From Pseudopedobacter saltans DSM 12145 (lineage in GTDB: Bacteria > Bacteroidota > Bacteroidia > Sphingobacteriales > Sphingobacteriaceae), in NCBI RefSeq assembly GCF_000190735.1, contig NC_015177.1, positions 2,852,001-2,916,000 of the forward strand: 64,000 nt of DNA, read 5' to 3'. A model generated the notes under the pieces. The model saw only the letters and a program-made list of their open reading frames with translations. It searched no databases and was not told where the DNA came from. The translations under genes and the position numbers were made by a program. The number at the start of each line of letters is the position of its first letter. The first letter of the stretch is position 1. Positions 47,233 to 56,136 of this stretch are shown here, piece by piece.

Positions 47233-48735
47233 ATGAAAAATAACAATAAGCCAGGTGTTAAAGCTGACGTAGACGTAATATTAATCGGAGCTGGCATCAT
47301 GAGCGCAACACTGGGTGTGTTGCTTAAAGAACTAGACCCTTCATTAAGTATAGAAATTTACGAACGCCTTGATGTTGCCGCAGCGGAGAGTTCCGATGCA
47401 TGGAACAACGCGGGAACGGGGCATTCTGCATTTTGCGAGTTAAATTACACTCCACAACAAAAAGATGGATCTGTAAAAATTGAGAAAGCCGTTAAAATAG
47501 CCGAGAACTTTGAGGTTTCTAAACAGTTTTGGGCTTATTTGGTAGAAAAGGGATTGATCTCTTCTCCTGAAAATTTCATCAATAATATTCCTCATATCAG
47601 CTTCGTAATCGGAGAAAAAAACACCAACTTTTTAAAAACAAGATACACGGCCATGAAAGAGTGTATTTTGTTTAACGAGATGCAATATTCGGAAGATCCG
47701 GCAGTAATAAAAGATTGGACTCCTCTGGTTATGGAAGGGCGTGACCCGAAAGAGAAAGTTGCGGCAACCCGTATGGATATCGGAACGGACGTAAACTTTG
47801 GTGCTTTAACGAGATCGATGTTCAACAATTTGAAAGAAATGGAAAATGTTTCTATGTTCTTTAACACCGAGATCCGCGACATTGAAAGAGAAGACAACGG
47901 AAGCTGGGAAATTGAAGTAAAAGATATTGAAACCGGAAAGAAAAAAGAACGCAAAGCTCGTTTTGTATTCATAGGAGCTGGTGGTGGTTCTTTACATTTA
48001 TTAGAGAAATCTGGAATTCCTGAAGGGAGAGGTTTTGGAGGTTTTCCTGTTAGCGGGCAATGGTTAAAATGCACTAATGAGGAAATCATTAAAAAACACC
48101 ATGCTAAGGTTTATGGAAAAGCAGCTGTAGGCGCTCCACCAATGTCTGTTCCGCACTTAGATACCAGAGTGATTAATGGCAAACAAGCTTTATTATTTGG
48201 ACCTTATGCCGGGTTTTCTACAAAATTCTTAAAAAACGGTTCATATCTGGATTTATTCAAGTCGATCAAATTAGACAATATTAAACCTATGATTTCTGCT
48301 GGTTTGCAAAATCTGGATTTAACAAAATATTTAATAGAACAGGTTAGGCAATCTCCGGAAGACAGATTAGAAGCTTTAAAAGAATATCTTCCTGAAGCAC
48401 AATTGAAAGATTGGGAATTGGAAATTGCCGGACAAAGGGTTCAGATAATCAAAAAAGACGATAAAAAAGGTGGTATATTAGAGTTTGGAACTGAAGTTGT
48501 CAACGCAGCGGACGGCTCTATTGCCGCTTTATTAGGTGCTTCTCCAGGCGCGTCGACAGCGGTTTCCATTATGTTAGATCTGTTACAACGTTGTTTCAAA
48601 GAGGAATTTCAATCGGCAGCATGGCAAGCAAAGTTTAAAGAAATGATTCCTTCTTTTGGCAAGTCTTTAGCTAATAATCCTGAATTATGTAATGAAATCA
48701 GACAACACACTTCTAACGTTTTAAAGATAAAATAG
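47233..48735 (+). CDS. mqo: Malate:quinone oxidoreductase
   Basis: 500 residues from the chosen ATG. It oxidises malate to oxaloacetate with FAD and feeds electrons to menaquinone at the inner membrane, in place of or beside malate dehydrogenase. VDVILIGAGIMSATLGVLLKE is the FAD-binding N-terminus, AGTGHSAFCELNYTP and GVGAPPMSVPHLDTR-type blocks are the family signatures, and the C-terminal LGASPGASTAVSIML is present. A strong terminator follows. Confidence 0.95.
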   Translation: MKNNNKPGVKADVDVILIGAGIMSATLGVLLKELDPSLSIEIYERLDVAAAESSDAWNNAGTGHSAFCELNYTPQQKDGSVKIEKAVKIAENFEVSKQFWAYLVEKGLISSPENFINNIPHISFVIGEKNTNFLKTRYTAMKECILFNEMQYSEDPAVIKDWTPLVMEGRDPKEKVAATRMDIGTDVNFGALTRSMFNNLKEMENVSMFFNTEIRDIEREDNGSWEIEVKDIETGKKKERKARFVFIGAGGGSLHLLEKSGIPEGRGFGGFPVSGQWLKCTNEEIIKKHHAKVYGKAAVGAPPMSVPHLDTRVINGKQALLFGPYAGFSTKFLKNGSYLDLFKSIKLDNIKPMISAGLQNLDLTKYLIEQVRQSPEDRLEALKEYLPEAQLKDWELEIAGQRVQIIKKDDKKGGILEFGTEVVNAADGSIAALLGASPGASTAVSIMLDLLQRCFKEEFQSAAWQAKFKEMIPSFGKSLANNPELCNEIRQHTSNVLKIK

Positions 48736-48758
48736 AGTTAGAAACTCTTATTTAAGAA

Positions 48759-48796
48759 AAATCCCAGTATTACGGATAGTACACTGGGATTTTTTT
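48759..48796 (+). terminator. Terminator of mqo
   Basis: AAATCCCAGT (48759-48768) pairs with ACTGGGATTT (48783-48792), followed by more T. Confidence 0.85.
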
Positions 48797-48802
48797 ATTG
48801 GC

Positions 48803-48835
48803 AATAAAAAAGCCTGATGCAAAACACATCAGGCT
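48803..48835 (-). terminator. Terminator of the DEAD-box helicase gene
   Basis: AGCCTGATG (48811-48819) and CATCAGGCT (48827-48835) form a 9-bp stem. A T run follows on the minus strand. Confidence 0.85.
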
Positions 48836-48857
48836 ATTATATTAAAAAGATTTTGAA

Positions 48858-50684
48858 TTATCTTCTTCTTCTAGCTCCACCGTTTCCGCCTTCGCTTCTT
48901 CTTCTGTCTCCGCTTCCTGCGCCAGCACCTTCTCTTCTTCTATTTCCACCTCCAGAAAAATCTCTGAATCCACCGCCACCGTTACTACGGTTACCGCCTC
49001 CAAAGCCTCCTCTTCTCTCGCCACCACTACTGCTTCTGCGTCTTTCACCTCCACCTCTGGCTGGTTCACCAGAAACTTCAATTCTTACAGAGCGTCCGTG
49101 GAAATCTACAGTTTTAAATGAATCAATAACCTGTTGAGTTTTATCTTCTTCTACTTCGAAGAATGAGAAAACACCTTTCATATCGATTCGACCTATAGCT
49201 TTACCACTGATACCTGTATTATTACAGATATAGCCTAAAAGATCACCGCGAGTAAAGTCGTCAACAGAACCCAAATTGATGAACAATCTGGAATAACCAT
49301 TACGTCCTTCACCACCTCTTCTTTCACCTCTCTCACCTCTTTCTCTTCCTCTTTCCTCAGAAGCGTTTAGATCAGGTGCATTTTTGTAGTAATCCAACAA
49401 CATGTTAAATTCTAAAGACACAAAACGTTTGATTACGTCCTCTGTAGAAAGATCTTTAAAATCGTCCATAATTCTTGGCAAATACTGCTCAATTTGCTCA
49501 TCGTTTACTTCAACGTCATGAACACGTTTCACTAAACTGAACAATTGCTTTTCTACCACATCAAAACCAGTAGGAATTTCTGCTTTAGTAAATTGTTTTC
49601 CAATAACTTTCTCAATCTGACGGATTTTATGAATCTCTCTGGAATTGATAATCGCTATAGAAACACCTGTTTTACCTGCCCTTGCAGTTCTGCCACTTCT
49701 ATGCGTATAGTTTTCAATCTCATCAGGTAAAGAGTAGTTAATTACGTGAGTTACGTTATTAACGTCAATACCTCTGGCAGCAACGTCAGTAGCAATTAAA
49801 AGCTGTAAGCTTTTCTCACGGTAACGTTTCATTACCTTATCACGTTGTTGTTGCGACAAGTCACCATGTAATGAGTCTGCATTGTAGCCGTCCTTTACCA
49901 AAGACTCTGCTATTTCCTGTGTTTCAATTTTAGTACGACAGAAAACAATACCAAAAATATCAGGATTAAAATCTACGATGCGTTTAAAAGCAGCGTATTT
50001 ATCACGGGCTTTAACAATATAGTATTCATGCTCGATATTCGCATTTCCACTATTTTGCTTTCCTACTGTAAGCTCGTGAGGATTAGTCATGTAGTTTTCT
50101 GCAATTCTTCTTACCTCTTTCGGCATTGTTGCAGAGAACAACCATGTTTTTTTAGTATCTGGTGTTGTAGACAGGATATCGTTGATATCATCCTGAAAGC
50201 CCATGTTTAACATTTCATCGGCTTCATCTAAAACAACATAATTTACATTAGAGAAATCAATAGCTTTTCTATTGATAATGTCTAACATACGGCCCGGCGT
50301 AGCCACTACTATCTGTACACCGCGTTTTATTTCTCTTAATTGATTAACAATGTTTGCACCACCGTAAACGGCTACTACATTAACATTTTTTAAGTTTTTA
50401 GAGAAATTTTTTAAATCATTACTGATCTGTAAACACAACTCACGTGTTGGGCATAAAATTAATGCTTGTGGGTGATTTTTTGTGTTGTCTATCAGCTCTA
50501 ACAGAGGGAGACCAAATGCGGCCGTTTTCCCTGTTCCGGTTTGGGCTAATCCGACAAAATCGTTGCTGCCTGATAACAAGACTGGAATGGCACTTTCCTG
50601 GATTGGAGTTGGATTTGTAAATCCTAACTCAGTTATCGCATTAACAATATCATGACGGATCCCCAGTTCATTGAATGGGTTCAT
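48858..50684 (-). CDS. DEAD-box RNA helicase with DbpA-like RNA-binding domain and RGG tail
   Basis: 608 residues. The full motif set is intact: Q motif (TNPTPIQESAIPVL), AQTGTGKT, PTRELCLQI, TPGRMLDI, DEAD at ~150, SATMP, and HRSGRTARAG at ~320. About residues 468-540 form a DbpA-type RNA recognition fold (GYSRLFINLGSVDDFTRGDL and KGVFSFFEVEEDKTQQV). The last ~65 residues are a glycine/arginine-rich disordered tail. It resembles DeaD/CsdA-type helicases that unwind RNA during ribosome assembly and cold adaptation. Its promoter is the best in the window. Confidence 0.94.
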   Translation of the reverse strand: MNPFNELGIRHDIVNAITELGFTNPTPIQESAIPVLLSGSNDFVGLAQTGTGKTAAFGLPLLELIDNTKNHPQALILCPTRELCLQISNDLKNFSKNLKNVNVVAVYGGANIVNQLREIKRGVQIVVATPGRMLDIINRKAIDFSNVNYVVLDEADEMLNMGFQDDINDILSTTPDTKKTWLFSATMPKEVRRIAENYMTNPHELTVGKQNSGNANIEHEYYIVKARDKYAAFKRIVDFNPDIFGIVFCRTKIETQEIAESLVKDGYNADSLHGDLSQQQRDKVMKRYREKSLQLLIATDVAARGIDVNNVTHVINYSLPDEIENYTHRSGRTARAGKTGVSIAIINSREIHKIRQIEKVIGKQFTKAEIPTGFDVVEKQLFSLVKRVHDVEVNDEQIEQYLPRIMDDFKDLSTEDVIKRFVSLEFNMLLDYYKNAPDLNASEERGRERGERGERRGGEGRNGYSRLFINLGSVDDFTRGDLLGYICNNTGISGKAIGRIDMKGVFSFFEVEEDKTQQVIDSFKTVDFHGRSVRIEVSGEPARGGGERRRSSSGGERRGGFGGGNRSNGGGGFRDFSGGGNRRREGAGAGSGDRRRSEGGNGGARRRR

Positions 50685-50725
50685 GAATATTTATAATATT
50701 CTGGCAACATCGCCAAAATAGGGCG

Positions 50726-50757
50726 CAAATATATGTACTTTAAAATAAAAAAACAAA
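50726..50757 (-). promoter_or_regulatory. Promoter of the DEAD-box helicase
   Basis: On the minus strand TTTG (50754-50757), a 20-base spacer, and TATATTTG (50726-50733) give an exact TTTG-N20-TAnnTTTG match. The predicted leader to the ATG is about 36 bases. Confidence 0.8.
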
Positions 50758-50963
50758 TTTTTATTTGATTTTCAATATAACAACGGAATAAAAGGTTTGT
50801 TTTTCTGTAATTTGAAAGTCTTTATTTTAAAAATTCAGTCATTTGTAGGGCTTTAAATATTGTTTCTCAGCTTTTGATTCGGTGGGAGGTTTATTCGAGA
50901 GTATTGAATTCATACTGTAATTTTCCGTAAAAACGATAAATAAATCTGAATATCAAAAACAAG

Positions 50964-51044
50964 ATGCATCTAACAAAAAAATTTGGAAATACAAAAGTAT
51001 TGTTATTGTTTACTGGATTTACTGCGTATGCCAGCATTACCTAA
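50964..51044 (+). CDS. Possible micro-ORF resembling an isolated signal peptide
   Basis: 26 codons (MHLTKKFGNTKVLLLFTGFT plus AYASIT) from ATG to TAA. A basic start, a hydrophobic core and an A-x-A-like end look like a Sec signal peptide with no mature domain. It may be the remnant of a lost exported protein or an artefact of AT-rich DNA. No ribosome binding site or promoter is evident. Confidence 0.25.
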   Translation: MHLTKKFGNTKVLLLFTGFTAYASIT

Positions 51045-51056
51045 ATTCATTCAAAA

Positions 51057-51106
51057 CCACTTCTGGCTTTTTTCGAAAAATAAGAAGTGTTTCTCGCAAA
51101 AAGCCA
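51057..51106. terminator. Weak terminator-like hairpin after the sorting-domain gene
   Basis: TGGCTTTTT (51064-51072) can pair with AAAAAGCCA (51098-51106), and CACTTCT (51057-51063) with AGAAGTG (51083-51089). The two pairings exclude each other. It lies about 40 bases past the stop of the minus-strand gene at 51148, and may terminate it. Confidence 0.4.
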
Positions 51107-51147
51107 AAAAGCAGAGTCGAATCATCCTTTCTTATTGAAAAGACGTA

Positions 51148-52398
51148 TTATCTCAAAATGAGTTTCTTCACATATTTATCTCCATCAAAGTCTGCGTTTA
51201 CTAAATAAATCCCCTCTTTAAGCACAGTTTCAAGCGAAAGTTTATTCACACCTTCGTTAAAACTAATCTGTCGCTCTAAAATTTTTTGTCCTTTTATATT
51301 ACTCAGTACCAGTGTTGCAGTTCCTTCTTTCGGCGCATCATAATTAACAATCAAACCGTCTGAAGCGACATAAACTGTAAAATCTTTGTTCTTGTTTAAT
51401 TTCAGGGACTTAACAGATAGTTCTTCTTTGTTTCCATTTTCATCCACCTGAAGTAATTTGTAATAGCTTGTACCATTAGAGGGAAATTCGTCCTGGCAAG
51501 AATAATAAGCGCTTTTTCCTTCGCTTTTAACAGATGTAATTTTCTCAAAATCTATCCCGTTTAATGATTTATGTATTTCAAATTCCTTTATTTTACTTTC
51601 GTAAGAAGTTTTCCACGACAAGTCAGCGCGGTTATTTCTGTGATACACACTGAAATACTCCAATTGGATTGGTAATGCAGTTGGGGTATGTATTAATATG
51701 TTTCCTATGGAAATTGAGCCTATTCCTCCATTGAAAAAAAATTTAATATTCTCTAATTCCGCAGTTGGATCGGTAGATTCTTTACCCAATAAATAAGCTT
51801 CATCATCAACAAACAAATCCCATTTTTCCGGAGCTACCTGATAATTTTTCCCTTTAACATCATAAGAGTAAACACTCTCTAAATTATTTACAATAAATTT
51901 CAATCTCTTTTTACCGGACAAAACAACTCCCGAAGCTCCAGCCTGTTTTGAATCTTTAATTGAGAACTCTCCGGGAGTATCAGTAAAATTAACACTAAAA
52001 CGAGCATGAACCTTTCCTGTTGTCGAAGTAGCCGTTGTGAATCCACTACCTAATTGAAACATTGCTGCCGTTGTTTCTTTAGATGTATTATCAGAAATTT
52101 TAATATCAAATTCACAGATAATTACCTTAGGAGGGCCAGCAAAAGCTTTCACTCTTGAAAAACTAAGGGAAACAGCCTCCGTTGTTTCCCTTGTGAATTT
52201 CAACATGTCCGATTCAATAGTCATTATACCTTTGTCTTTACTAGATTTATTAATAGCAGACAATTGACTCCCATCAGGATCAGCAGAAACGTAGTCTGCA
52301 ATTGTTTTAGAATCTTTAAAATTGACTTCTAACAATTGAGCTTTTCCAATTACCAAATTGAAAAAAGCAAAAAACGATACTAATAATAATCTTTTCAT
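51148..52398 (-). CDS. Secreted protein with type IX-like sorting domain
   Basis: 416 residues. A signal peptide (MKRLLLVSFFAFFNLVIGKAQ) is followed by a ~230-residue beta-rich region of unknown family, then a fibronectin-like segment (ALPIQLEYFSVYHRNNRADL) and a ~75-residue C-terminal domain ending in GDKYVKKLILR. The C-terminal pattern (VYVASDGLIVNY, LVLSNIKGQKILERQI, GIYLVNADFDGDKYVKKL) fits the type A sorting signal of the type IX secretion system, so it is probably exported to the cell surface. It has no close gene partner. Confidence 0.8.
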   Translation of the reverse strand: MKRLLLVSFFAFFNLVIGKAQLLEVNFKDSKTIADYVSADPDGSQLSAINKSSKDKGIMTIESDMLKFTRETTEAVSLSFSRVKAFAGPPKVIICEFDIKISDNTSKETTAAMFQLGSGFTTATSTTGKVHARFSVNFTDTPGEFSIKDSKQAGASGVVLSGKKRLKFIVNNLESVYSYDVKGKNYQVAPEKWDLFVDDEAYLLGKESTDPTAELENIKFFFNGGIGSISIGNILIHTPTALPIQLEYFSVYHRNNRADLSWKTSYESKIKEFEIHKSLNGIDFEKITSVKSEGKSAYYSCQDEFPSNGTSYYKLLQVDENGNKEELSVKSLKLNKNKDFTVYVASDGLIVNYDAPKEGTATLVLSNIKGQKILERQISFNEGVNKLSLETVLKEGIYLVNADFDGDKYVKKLILR

Positions 52399-52516
52399 TT
52401 TTTATGGTTTATAATTTTAATAATTGATAACCTTAAAAATAATTAAAAAGAAAATAAATATCAACAAACACAGGCATAGTTATTGTTTTCATTTAAATGC
52501 ATCAAAAAGAAACACT

Positions 52517-52825
52517 ATGAAAAATTTAATTAGAAGCACTAAAGAGCTCTTAGAGGAATTGGGCATGAAAGAAAGCCATTATACCAACCTTGGCAAAACG
52601 GAGCGGGTCTTATCAATAGCCACCGGATCTTATTTTGCTTTAAAAGGTATAACAAATATATTTTCCCATCCTTTTATTGCAGCTACATCACTAATGTTAG
52701 CTTGTGGACTTATCGGAAGAGGAACCTCTGGTTATTGCCCGATTAAAGAACAACTAGAAAAGGATGATATTGTACCTGAACCCGTACTTATTGTAAGAGA
52801 AGAAATCACCGAATTGGGAGAGTAA
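52517..52825 (+). CDS. DUF2892 family membrane protein
   Basis: 102 residues from the ATG at 52517. NLGKTERVLSIATGSYFALK and MLACGLIGRGTSGYCPIKEQL match the YgaP-type DUF2892 domain, with two closely spaced membrane helices and the GxxGxCP ending. The longer frame upstream adds a lysine-rich segment without homology and is not used. Function is unknown; the domain often accompanies rhodanese-like proteins, but none is here. Confidence 0.82.
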   Translation: MKNLIRSTKELLEELGMKESHYTNLGKTERVLSIATGSYFALKGITNIFSHPFIAATSLMLACGLIGRGTSGYCPIKEQLEKDDIVPEPVLIVREEITELGE

Positions 52826-52872
52826 AGTCAAGATTTTTTAGCGTTCGCAATCATCTGAAACTCAAAGAAAAC

Positions 52873-52912
52873 AAAAAGGGACTGTCTTACAATGCGACAA
52901 TCCCTTTTTTTT
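52873..52912. terminator. Bidirectional terminator between DUF2892 and DUF4293 genes
   Basis: AAAAAGGGA.TGTC and GACA.TCCCTTTTT form an imperfect stem with a nine-base loop, with A and T runs outside. Confidence 0.75.
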
Positions 52913-52929
52913 ATTCATCTATATCAATG

Positions 52930-53391
52930 TTATCTTAACCTATCGGCAGATTTCACCAGTTTTTCATCTCTTCTGATTGCTCTGGCGGCTAAAATCAAAA
53001 ACAAGATAGTAACAGATGAAAGCCCTATACCAATGCCATAGTCGCTTATTTGTAACGTTAAGGCCGTAGCATTCTTTAAGATAATAGATAGCCAATAGCT
53101 ATAAGCTAAAACCAAAACAGCAGCACCGTAAACAAACATCATTTGCTTGTTTCTATTTTTATAGAGAAAAATTAAAACCAATGGAATAATTGCCAGGATA
53201 ACAGTGACAATGGTTAACACAATAAAGCTTTCCTTTTGGATTAATCCATTCTCTGCAATTTCATAAATGCCGGTAATTTTTATCCGTTTTGCACCGGTAA
53301 CATCAAACACATTAGCCAAAGGAAAAACAAATAGTGCAAATAACGCCAGTGAGGCTAAAAAAAGATAAACAGATTGTATTCTTTGTATCAT
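52930..53391 (-). CDS. DUF4293 family membrane protein
   Basis: 153 residues from the ATG at 53391, which begins MIQRIQSVYLFLASLALFALFVFPL, the usual start of DUF4293 proteins. Four membrane helices are likely (residues ~7-25, ~50-75, ~82-100, ~115-135). Function is unknown. The longer frame to 53424 would start within the promoter. A TATTTTTG box ends four bases before the chosen ATG. Confidence 0.85.
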   Translation of the reverse strand: MIQRIQSVYLFLASLALFALFVFPLANVFDVTGAKRIKITGIYEIAENGLIQKESFIVLTIVTVILAIIPLVLIFLYKNRNKQMMFVYGAAVLVLAYSYWLSIILKNATALTLQISDYGIGIGLSSVTILFLILAARAIRRDEKLVKSADRLR

Positions 53392-53395
53392 ATTG

Positions 53396-53403
53396 CAAAA
53401 ATA
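53396..53403 (-). promoter_or_regulatory. -7 box of the DUF4293 gene
   Basis: TATTTTTG on the minus strand, with CAAT and then the ATG at 53391. The transcript would start at or next to the ATG. The gene is predicted to be leaderless. Confidence 0.5.
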
Positions 53404-53520
53404 GAATTTTTGGGCAGAGACCAATTACTTATCAAATAATTTTCGGATATAATATATTGCTAACATTTGGTTTCCTTCATTGTTTGTTGAATATAAAATT
53501 CTTCTATTAGCTCGAATTTA

Positions 53521-53552
53521 TTTAGCAAGTAAATCAATTAAAGTTAAATTTG
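53521..53552 (+). promoter_or_regulatory. Promoter of the truA operon
   Basis: TTTA (53521-53524), a 20-base spacer, and TAAATTTG (53545-53552) fit TTTG-N20-TAnnTTTG with one mismatch. Four bases (CAAT) separate the -7 box from the GTG start. Confidence 0.65.
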
Positions 53553-53556
53553 CAAT

Positions 53557-54333
53557 GTGTCTAAAAAACAGAGATTTTTTATAGAACTAAGCTATCACGG
53601 GCTTCAATATCATGGTTGGCAATATCAACCTAATGCGATAACTGTTCAGGAAAAATTAGATAATGCTTTATCTACCTTCTTTGGGGAGAAAATTGAGTCT
53701 CTGGGTTGTGGACGCACAGATACAGGTGTTCACGCCACTCAATTCTATGCTCATTTTGATACTGAAAAAGAATTTTCTGAGAATAGTGAGATCCGCTTTT
53801 TAAAGGGAATTAATTCGCTACTACCTTATGACATTGCAGTTAAACACCTCCATCAAGTCCACGAGGACGCCCATGCTAGGTTTGATGCCATCAGGCGATC
53901 TTACGAATATCATATTCATTTCAATAAAAATCCGTTTAAGACATATACGAGCTGGCTGCACAAAGAACCATTAAATGTCGATGCGATGAATATTGGGGCT
54001 AGCTATATACTGGATTACGAGGATTTTGGTGCTTTTTGCAAAGCGAACGCCGGCAATTTTACTAATAATTGTATTGTAAGCCGGGCAGAATGGGAGGTAA
54101 AAAACGATGGAATCATATTCCATATTACTGCAAACAGATTTTTACGTAATATGGTTAGAGCTATTGTTGGAACCTTAACGGATATTGGTAAAGGGAAATA
54201 TGCTCCAGAGCATATCAAACATATTATAGAAAGTAAAAAAAGATCGAGCGCAGGTGCCTCCGTTCCTGCTTGCGGGTTGTTATTAACTGAGGTTTGCTAT
54301 CCGTATATTACAGAAGCTATAGAAGAAATTTAA
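53557..54333 (+). CDS. truA: tRNA pseudouridine synthase A
   Basis: 258 residues with a GTG start. It converts U38-U40 of the tRNA anticodon stem to pseudouridine. The catalytic Asp is in GCGRTDTGVHATQ, and FFIELSYHGLQYHGWQYQP is the usual TruA N-terminus, so the GTG at 53557 is needed because no in-frame upstream start exists. Conserved RFDAIRRSYEYHI and FLRNMVRAIVGTL blocks follow. It heads an operon with an ABC exporter (1-base gap) and lnt. The mRNA appears leaderless. Confidence 0.94.
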   Translation: MSKKQRFFIELSYHGLQYHGWQYQPNAITVQEKLDNALSTFFGEKIESLGCGRTDTGVHATQFYAHFDTEKEFSENSEIRFLKGINSLLPYDIAVKHLHQVHEDAHARFDAIRRSYEYHIHFNKNPFKTYTSWLHKEPLNVDAMNIGASYILDYEDFGAFCKANAGNFTNNCIVSRAEWEVKNDGIIFHITANRFLRNMVRAIVGTLTDIGKGKYAPEHIKHIIESKKRSSAGASVPACGLLLTEVCYPYITEAIEEI

Positions 54334-54334
54334 A

Positions 54335-56119
54335 ATGAGCAATACGACTGGAAAAACATACGACTGGAATTTATTGAAGCGGATTTTCGCTTATGCCAGA
54401 CCATATAAAAAAATGTTTTTTTGGTCTGTGTTCTTAACCATCACAATAGCTGCACTGGCCCCCATAAGACCATTTTTAATACAGCATATTATCGACGATT
54501 ATGTAGTTTTCAATGACTACAATGGATTGATTAACATGTCGATCATATTAGTTATTGTATTGGTTATACATACCGTCATACAGTATTATCACACTTTTTT
54601 AACAAATTCTCTCGGCCAATCTGTTATTAAAGATCTACGTAAGGATGTTTTCAACCACGTTACGAAATTACGTTTAAAGTATTTCGACAAAACCCCTATT
54701 GGACAATTGATTACAAGAACGGTATCCGACCTGGAAACTATAGCAGATATATTTTCAGAAGGTTTAATCGTGATCATTGGTGATATCTTACAACTTGTTG
54801 CAGTTATTGGCTTTATGTTTTACATCGATTGGCGACTTACATTAATTGTGCTCTTGCCAATGCCTTTATTGATTATTGCCACATATATCTTTAAAGAAGC
54901 CATAAAATCTGCTTTTCAGGATGTAAGGACACAGGTAGCAAAATTGAACACCTTTTTGCAGGAACATATCAGTGGGATAGCTATAATCCAATACTTCGCA
55001 AGGGAAGAACAGGAATTTAAAAAGTTCAGGACAATAAATGCGGAACATCGTGACGCTCATATCCGTTCTAATTGGTATTATTCCATCTTTTTTCCAGTTG
55101 TAGAAATTATTTCTGCGCTTTCTATCGGGTTGCTGGTTTGGTACGGATCAGTGAGGATATTAGGCGAACAAATCCAACCAGGTGTAATCTTTTCTTTCAT
55201 CATGTATGTTTACATGCTTTTCAGACCAATCAGGGAGCTTGCTGATAAATTTAACACCCTGCAAATGGGAATGGTTGGTGCCGAAAGAATTTTTAGTGTA
55301 ATTGATACCGATGAAGAAACTCCTAATACAGGAACTTTAGCACCCGCCAGATTAAATGGAAATATCGTTTTCGACAAAGTTTGGTTTTCTTACAAGCAAG
55401 ACGATTCGGAGATTTCTGAAGAGGAATGGATATTGAGGGACATATCTTTTGAAGTTAAAAAAGGAGAAACCCTGGCTCTGGTTGGGGCTACAGGAGCCGG
55501 AAAGTCGTCTATCATCAACATCCTGAACAGATTTTATGAGATATCAAAGGGCCAGGTAAGTGTAGATGACGCTGACATTAGAGATTACGAACTTAGCTTC
55601 CTAAGGTCTAATATTGCCACTGTTTTGCAAGATGTGTTTTTATTTTCAGATACAATTGCTAACAATATCAGCTTAAAGAATCAAAACATTAGCAGAGCAC
55701 AAATTATAGAAGCTTCAAAATTAGTTGGAGCCCACCATTTCATCAGTCAGTTACCGGGCGGGTATGACTACCAGGTACAAGAAAGAGGAAATTCTTTATC
55801 AACCGGACAGGCTCAACTGATTTCTTTCATCAGAGCTTTGGTTTATGATCCGGCTATTTTAGTATTGGACGAGGCTACTTCATCTGTTGATACGGAAACA
55901 GAACAACTAATTCAACAAGCTATTGAAAAATTGATGAAGGGGAGAACTTCTATTGTTATTGCCCACCGTTTATCAACTATACAAAAAGCAGATAGGATTA
56001 TCGTTTTGGATCATGGCCGAATTATGGAGACAGGAACTCATCAGGAGCTTCTTCATCAAAATGGCATGTATAAAAATCTTTACGATCTGCAATTTAATTC
56101 TGAAGGTATTTCAAACTAA
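54335..56119 (+). CDS. ABC exporter, fused permease and ATPase (MsbA-like)
   Basis: 594 residues. Six membrane helices lie in the N-terminal ~320 residues. The ATPase domain has Walker A LVGATGAGKSS at ~residue 383, signature NSLSTGQAQLISFIRALVYD, Walker B ILVLDEATSSVD, and the His switch IVIAHRLSTI. It exports an unknown hydrophobic substrate; lipid A flipping is one possibility, given lnt downstream. It starts one base after truA's stop and ends 17 bases before lnt, so the three are one transcript. Confidence 0.93.
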   Translation: MSNTTGKTYDWNLLKRIFAYARPYKKMFFWSVFLTITIAALAPIRPFLIQHIIDDYVVFNDYNGLINMSIILVIVLVIHTVIQYYHTFLTNSLGQSVIKDLRKDVFNHVTKLRLKYFDKTPIGQLITRTVSDLETIADIFSEGLIVIIGDILQLVAVIGFMFYIDWRLTLIVLLPMPLLIIATYIFKEAIKSAFQDVRTQVAKLNTFLQEHISGIAIIQYFAREEQEFKKFRTINAEHRDAHIRSNWYYSIFFPVVEIISALSIGLLVWYGSVRILGEQIQPGVIFSFIMYVYMLFRPIRELADKFNTLQMGMVGAERIFSVIDTDEETPNTGTLAPARLNGNIVFDKVWFSYKQDDSEISEEEWILRDISFEVKKGETLALVGATGAGKSSIINILNRFYEISKGQVSVDDADIRDYELSFLRSNIATVLQDVFLFSDTIANNISLKNQNISRAQIIEASKLVGAHHFISQLPGGYDYQVQERGNSLSTGQAQLISFIRALVYDPAILVLDEATSSVDTETEQLIQQAIEKLMKGRTSIVIAHRLSTIQKADRIIVLDHGRIMETGTHQELLHQNGMYKNLYDLQFNSEGISN

Positions 56120-56136
56120 TTTCCTCCTAAAAAGAA

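Larger units (their letters stand above)
50685..51147. other. Intergenic region upstream of the DEAD-box helicase
   Basis: 463 bases. It holds the helicase promoter (listed), a possible 26-codon ORF (50964-51044, listed), and a hairpin near 51057-51106 (listed). Otherwise it is AT-rich with no recognisable gene. Confidence 0.5.

Noticed and set aside
47592-48089. 165-codon antisense ORF in mqo
   Set aside because: Opposite-strand shadow of malate:quinone oxidoreductase, without a plausible start or family.
48817-49137. Proline- and leucine-rich ORF antisense to the helicase tail
   Set aside because: The composition is produced by the complement of Gly/Arg repeats in the RGG tail of the DEAD-box helicase.
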